A stretch of 64,000 bases of DNA from Phorcus lineatus (Eukaryota; Mollusca; Gastropoda; Trochida; Trochidae). The notes under the pieces are model-generated. The model was given only the letters and a program-made list of their open reading frames with translations, did not search any database and had not been told where the DNA came from. Every line of letters starts with the position of its first letter. Positions within the stretch are counted from its first letter, which is position 1. Position numbers and translations under genes: made by a program. Below are positions 61,150 through 64,000 of the stretch, in pieces. The DNA lies in assembly GCA_921293015.1 (NCBI GenBank), contig OV121090.1, positions 2,294,001-2,358,000 of the forward strand, in the 5' to 3' direction.

Positions 61150-62450
61150 TGATGTGATGGTGATGACGATTACAATTATGCTGATGACAATGACGATGAT
61201 AATGATGATAATGGTGATAATGATGATAATGATGATAATGGTGATGATGATGATGACAATGATGACGATGGTGATGACAATGATTACAATGATGATAATG
61301 ATTACAATGATGATGACAATGATTACAATGATGATGACAATGATTACAATGATGATAATGATTACAATGATGATGACAGTGATGACAATGATTACAATGA
61401 TGATGACAATGATTACGATGATGATGACAATGATTACAATGATGATGACGACAATGATGATGACAATGATTACAATGATGATGACAATGATTACAATGAT
61501 GATGACAATGATTACAATGATGATGACAATGATTACAATGATGATAATGATTACAATGATGATGACAATGATTACAATGATGATGACAATGATTACAATG
61601 ATGATAATGATTACAATGATGATGACAGTGATGACAATGATTACAATGATGATGACAATGATTACGATGATGATGACAATGATTACAATGATGATGACGA
61701 CAATGATGATGACAATGATTACAATGATGATGACAATGATTACAATGATGATGACAATGATTACAATGATGATGACAATGATTACAATGATGATGACAGT
61801 GATTACAATGATGATGACAATGATTACAATGATGATGACAATGATTACAATGATGATGACAATGATTACGATGATGATGACAGTGATGACAATGATTACA
61901 ATGATGATAATGATTACAATGATGATGACAGTGATGACAATGATTACAATGATGATGACAATGATTACGATGATGATGACAATGATTACAATGATGATGA
62001 CGACAATGATGATGACAATGATTACAATGATGATGACAATGATTACAATGATGATGACAATGATTACAATGATGATGACAATGATTACAATGATGATGAC
62101 AGTGATTACAATGATGATGACAATGATTACAATGATGATGACAATGATTACGATGATGATGACAATGATTACGATGATGATGACAGTGATGACAATGATT
62201 ACAATGATGATAATGATTACAATGATGATGACAGTGATGACAATGATTACAATGATGATGACAATGATTACAATGATGATGACAATGATTACAATGATGA
62301 TGACAATGATTACGATGATGATGACAATGATTACGATGATGATGACAATGATTACGATGATGATGACAATGATTACGATGATGATGACAGTGATGACAAT
62401 GATGATGAGGGTGATGAGGGTGATGATAGTGATGATTATGACGATGATAA
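61150..62450. repeat. GATGAT/GATTAC tandem array, about 1.3 kb (21-bp main unit)
   Basis: The main unit is AATGATGATGACAATGATTAC with 15- and 18-bp variants, all multiples of three. Blocks of about 250 and 300 bp recur, marked by GATGATGACGACAATGATG near 61441, 61690 and 61993. Two plus-strand frames stay open: one repeating Met-Met-Met-Thr-Met-Ile-Thr, the other Asp-Asp-Asp-Asn-Asp-Tyr-Asn. The acidic frame has no start codon and no flanking gene, so it is treated as non-coding. Confidence 0.95.
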
Positions 62451-64000
62451 CATCAACAATACATCCATCCTGAGAGTGTGATTGCTAATTTTTTACTTGA
62501 GTTTAAATCGAAGGAGATGAGCATAGCATTTTGCATAGCACTTCTGGTTGCTAAGAAGACTAGTCTGCCGTTGGTCTTTAGGGCTATTCTTGTAGAGGGG
62601 GGGATGTAATGAGAGGGGGGAGGAGGGATGTGATCCCTCTGAACTACATCCACTCCTCCCATCCCTCCCTTGATCTGCCAATTTGTACAACTCTCCGGGT
62701 CCATTACTGAATGCAGAAACAGTCATTAGCTCCAGGGTCTCTCAAGAGAAGCATCTGGATATCAACTCTTTATACATACATGTTAATGAGTCTATAAAAC
62801 AGTAACTAAACTCAACAATCATTATTTTCCCACCCGAACAAAAGATTTTTATCATCAATTTCCTCACCATATCTCGCAAAAGGATATTTTTCAGGAGTGT
62901 GAATATGTCAAAGGATTTCAATAATAAACATGTTCAGTTTTGTTTCTATAGACATGACCAGCAGGCCTTAATTTATCATTCAAACAGATATATACAAGTG
63001 TTATATATATGTCAAAGTAATGCACTTTGTTCCAATTATCTAATTATGCAAATAAACAAATTGAACAATTTTTAAAAACACATATGATCATAGATTTTTT
63101 TGCTGTAAAGTGTGTATTCCCCAAGAAATAGAAATGTTGAAATCATTCTGATTATCAATCAAATAAACATTTTTCTAGACATTAAATATTTTTTCCATTG
63201 AGATAGAAGTCTTGTTTGTCACAGGTAGTGTGTTACTAGGAGCAGACATGTAACAAGTTTGACCAGATAATTTCCACGTGGAATTCACGTGGCTGATACA
63301 GAAGTATAACAGAGAGACCAGAATCGATCCACTAGAACCACTAATTGGTTTATATCAATCATAACATTGCATACAAGGGGAATAATTTGACAATAAACAG
63401 ATGACTTTAATTAAATCAATAATTCTACTTTCATTGTTTTTTCTTGCTAGTTTAAAAATTATTAAATGTGTCAGAATTATTTTGTAATTTTACATGAAAG
63501 AGGTAGTTTTTGATAATTATTAATTATTTCAAATTCAGTTAAGAGTGTTTTTAATGACATTTTACTGTGAAGGTTCTTATTTCAGAAAAATTTACTAATA
63601 TTTCCACAATTCTCATAACATTAAATAAGAATCCGTAAGTCTCTGTAAGTTTCCCTTCTTACAATAATAAAGACTGCAGTTCCTTTGTAATGATATTGTA
63701 ATGAAAATGTATTGAAATAGCAGATTAATTTTTTCCTTCAAATATTCTATTGTTTTATGCACTGGCTATCCTAGCTAAAAAGGAAATTAATGTTTTGAAA
63801 AAATAGATTTACTATAAGTTTTTCTGTGAATACAATCCCTATCAGCAGATTAAGGAAAAGGTAAAGAAAGAAAACAGCATCAATATGTTGTACACATTAC
63901 TTAAGGAAATTGAACATCTGGGTGTATGTAAAAGGATTTGGTATATAGAGGAAACTCGTAATCATAACAACTGTTCTAAAGTTTTAGTGCCATTTCCTGA
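62451..64000. other. non-coding right flank
   Basis: A G-rich patch lies at 62596-62630 (GAGAGGGGGGAGGAGGG). Two CACGTG words lie within 19 bp at 63273-63291 (CCACGTGGAATTCACGTGG). No gene is seen; the last kilobase is AT-rich. Confidence 0.5.

Noticed and set aside
61154-62473. 439-codon Met/Thr/Ile frame
   Set aside because: It begins with GTG inside a simple repeat, and its composition is only that of the 21-bp unit.

Overview
The window is AT-rich, intron-rich eukaryotic DNA. Almost none of it codes, and it is crowded with tandem repeats, fold-back elements and decayed dispersed repeats. Introns with GT..AG borders, molluscan-looking interspersed repeats (a GACAGACAGA tail repeat, tRNA-related SINE debris, CCGTATTTCCTCGAATAGACGCC-ended MITEs) and a metazoan transmembrane adenylyl cyclase suggest a marine invertebrate, most likely a mollusc. 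The species cannot be fixed from the sequence alone.

One gene is secure. It is the 5' part of a membrane adenylyl cyclase of the ADCY2/4/7 type, on the minus strand. A probable 5'-UTR exon (13644-13734) and a start exon (12516-12692, ATG at 12674) lead into five coding exons (3637-3786, 2741-3088, 2436-2585, 1342-1478, 71-182). Together they give 352 in-frame codons: cytoplasmic N-terminus, six membrane helices, linker helix and the start of catalytic domain C1a with the metal-binding Asp. The rest of C1, the second six-helix bundle and C2 lie beyond base 1.

The most striking observation concerns two coding exons of this gene, each of which has an edge copied into a minisatellite. At 604-1341 a 64-bp unit repeats the last 53 nt of the 137-bp exon plus its splice donor, giving 11 extra donors just downstream of the real one. 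At 3787-8827 a 61-bp unit repeats the splice acceptor and first 22 nt of the 150-bp exon, giving 82 extra acceptors just upstream of the real one. The second array also holds a near-identical 2446-bp (40-unit) internal duplication. Use of a decoy site would put an early stop into the mRNA, so the real donor must be the first in its series and the real acceptor the last.

From about 14 kb to 64 kb no gene can be supported. This stretch holds a 42-bp array (16.8 kb), two 29-bp arrays (17.2 and 19.8 kb, the second G-rich), a 37-copy 32-bp array (21.8-22.9 kb), a 23-bp array (29.8 kb), a degenerate 24-bp array (36.9 kb), an 800-bp GA/CAGA tract (43.8 kb), a 50-bp array (53.7 kb), a 54-bp dimeric array (54.7 kb), an 18-bp array (59.2 kb) and a 1.3-kb GATGAT/GATTAC array (61.1 kb). 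Between them are fold-back MITEs and several unique-sequence islands that might be enhancers or untranslated exons. Two unrecognised small coding candidates (28397-28603 and 42899-43219) are recorded with low confidence. Long open frames inside the arrays are by-products of stop-free repeat units and are not called as genes.
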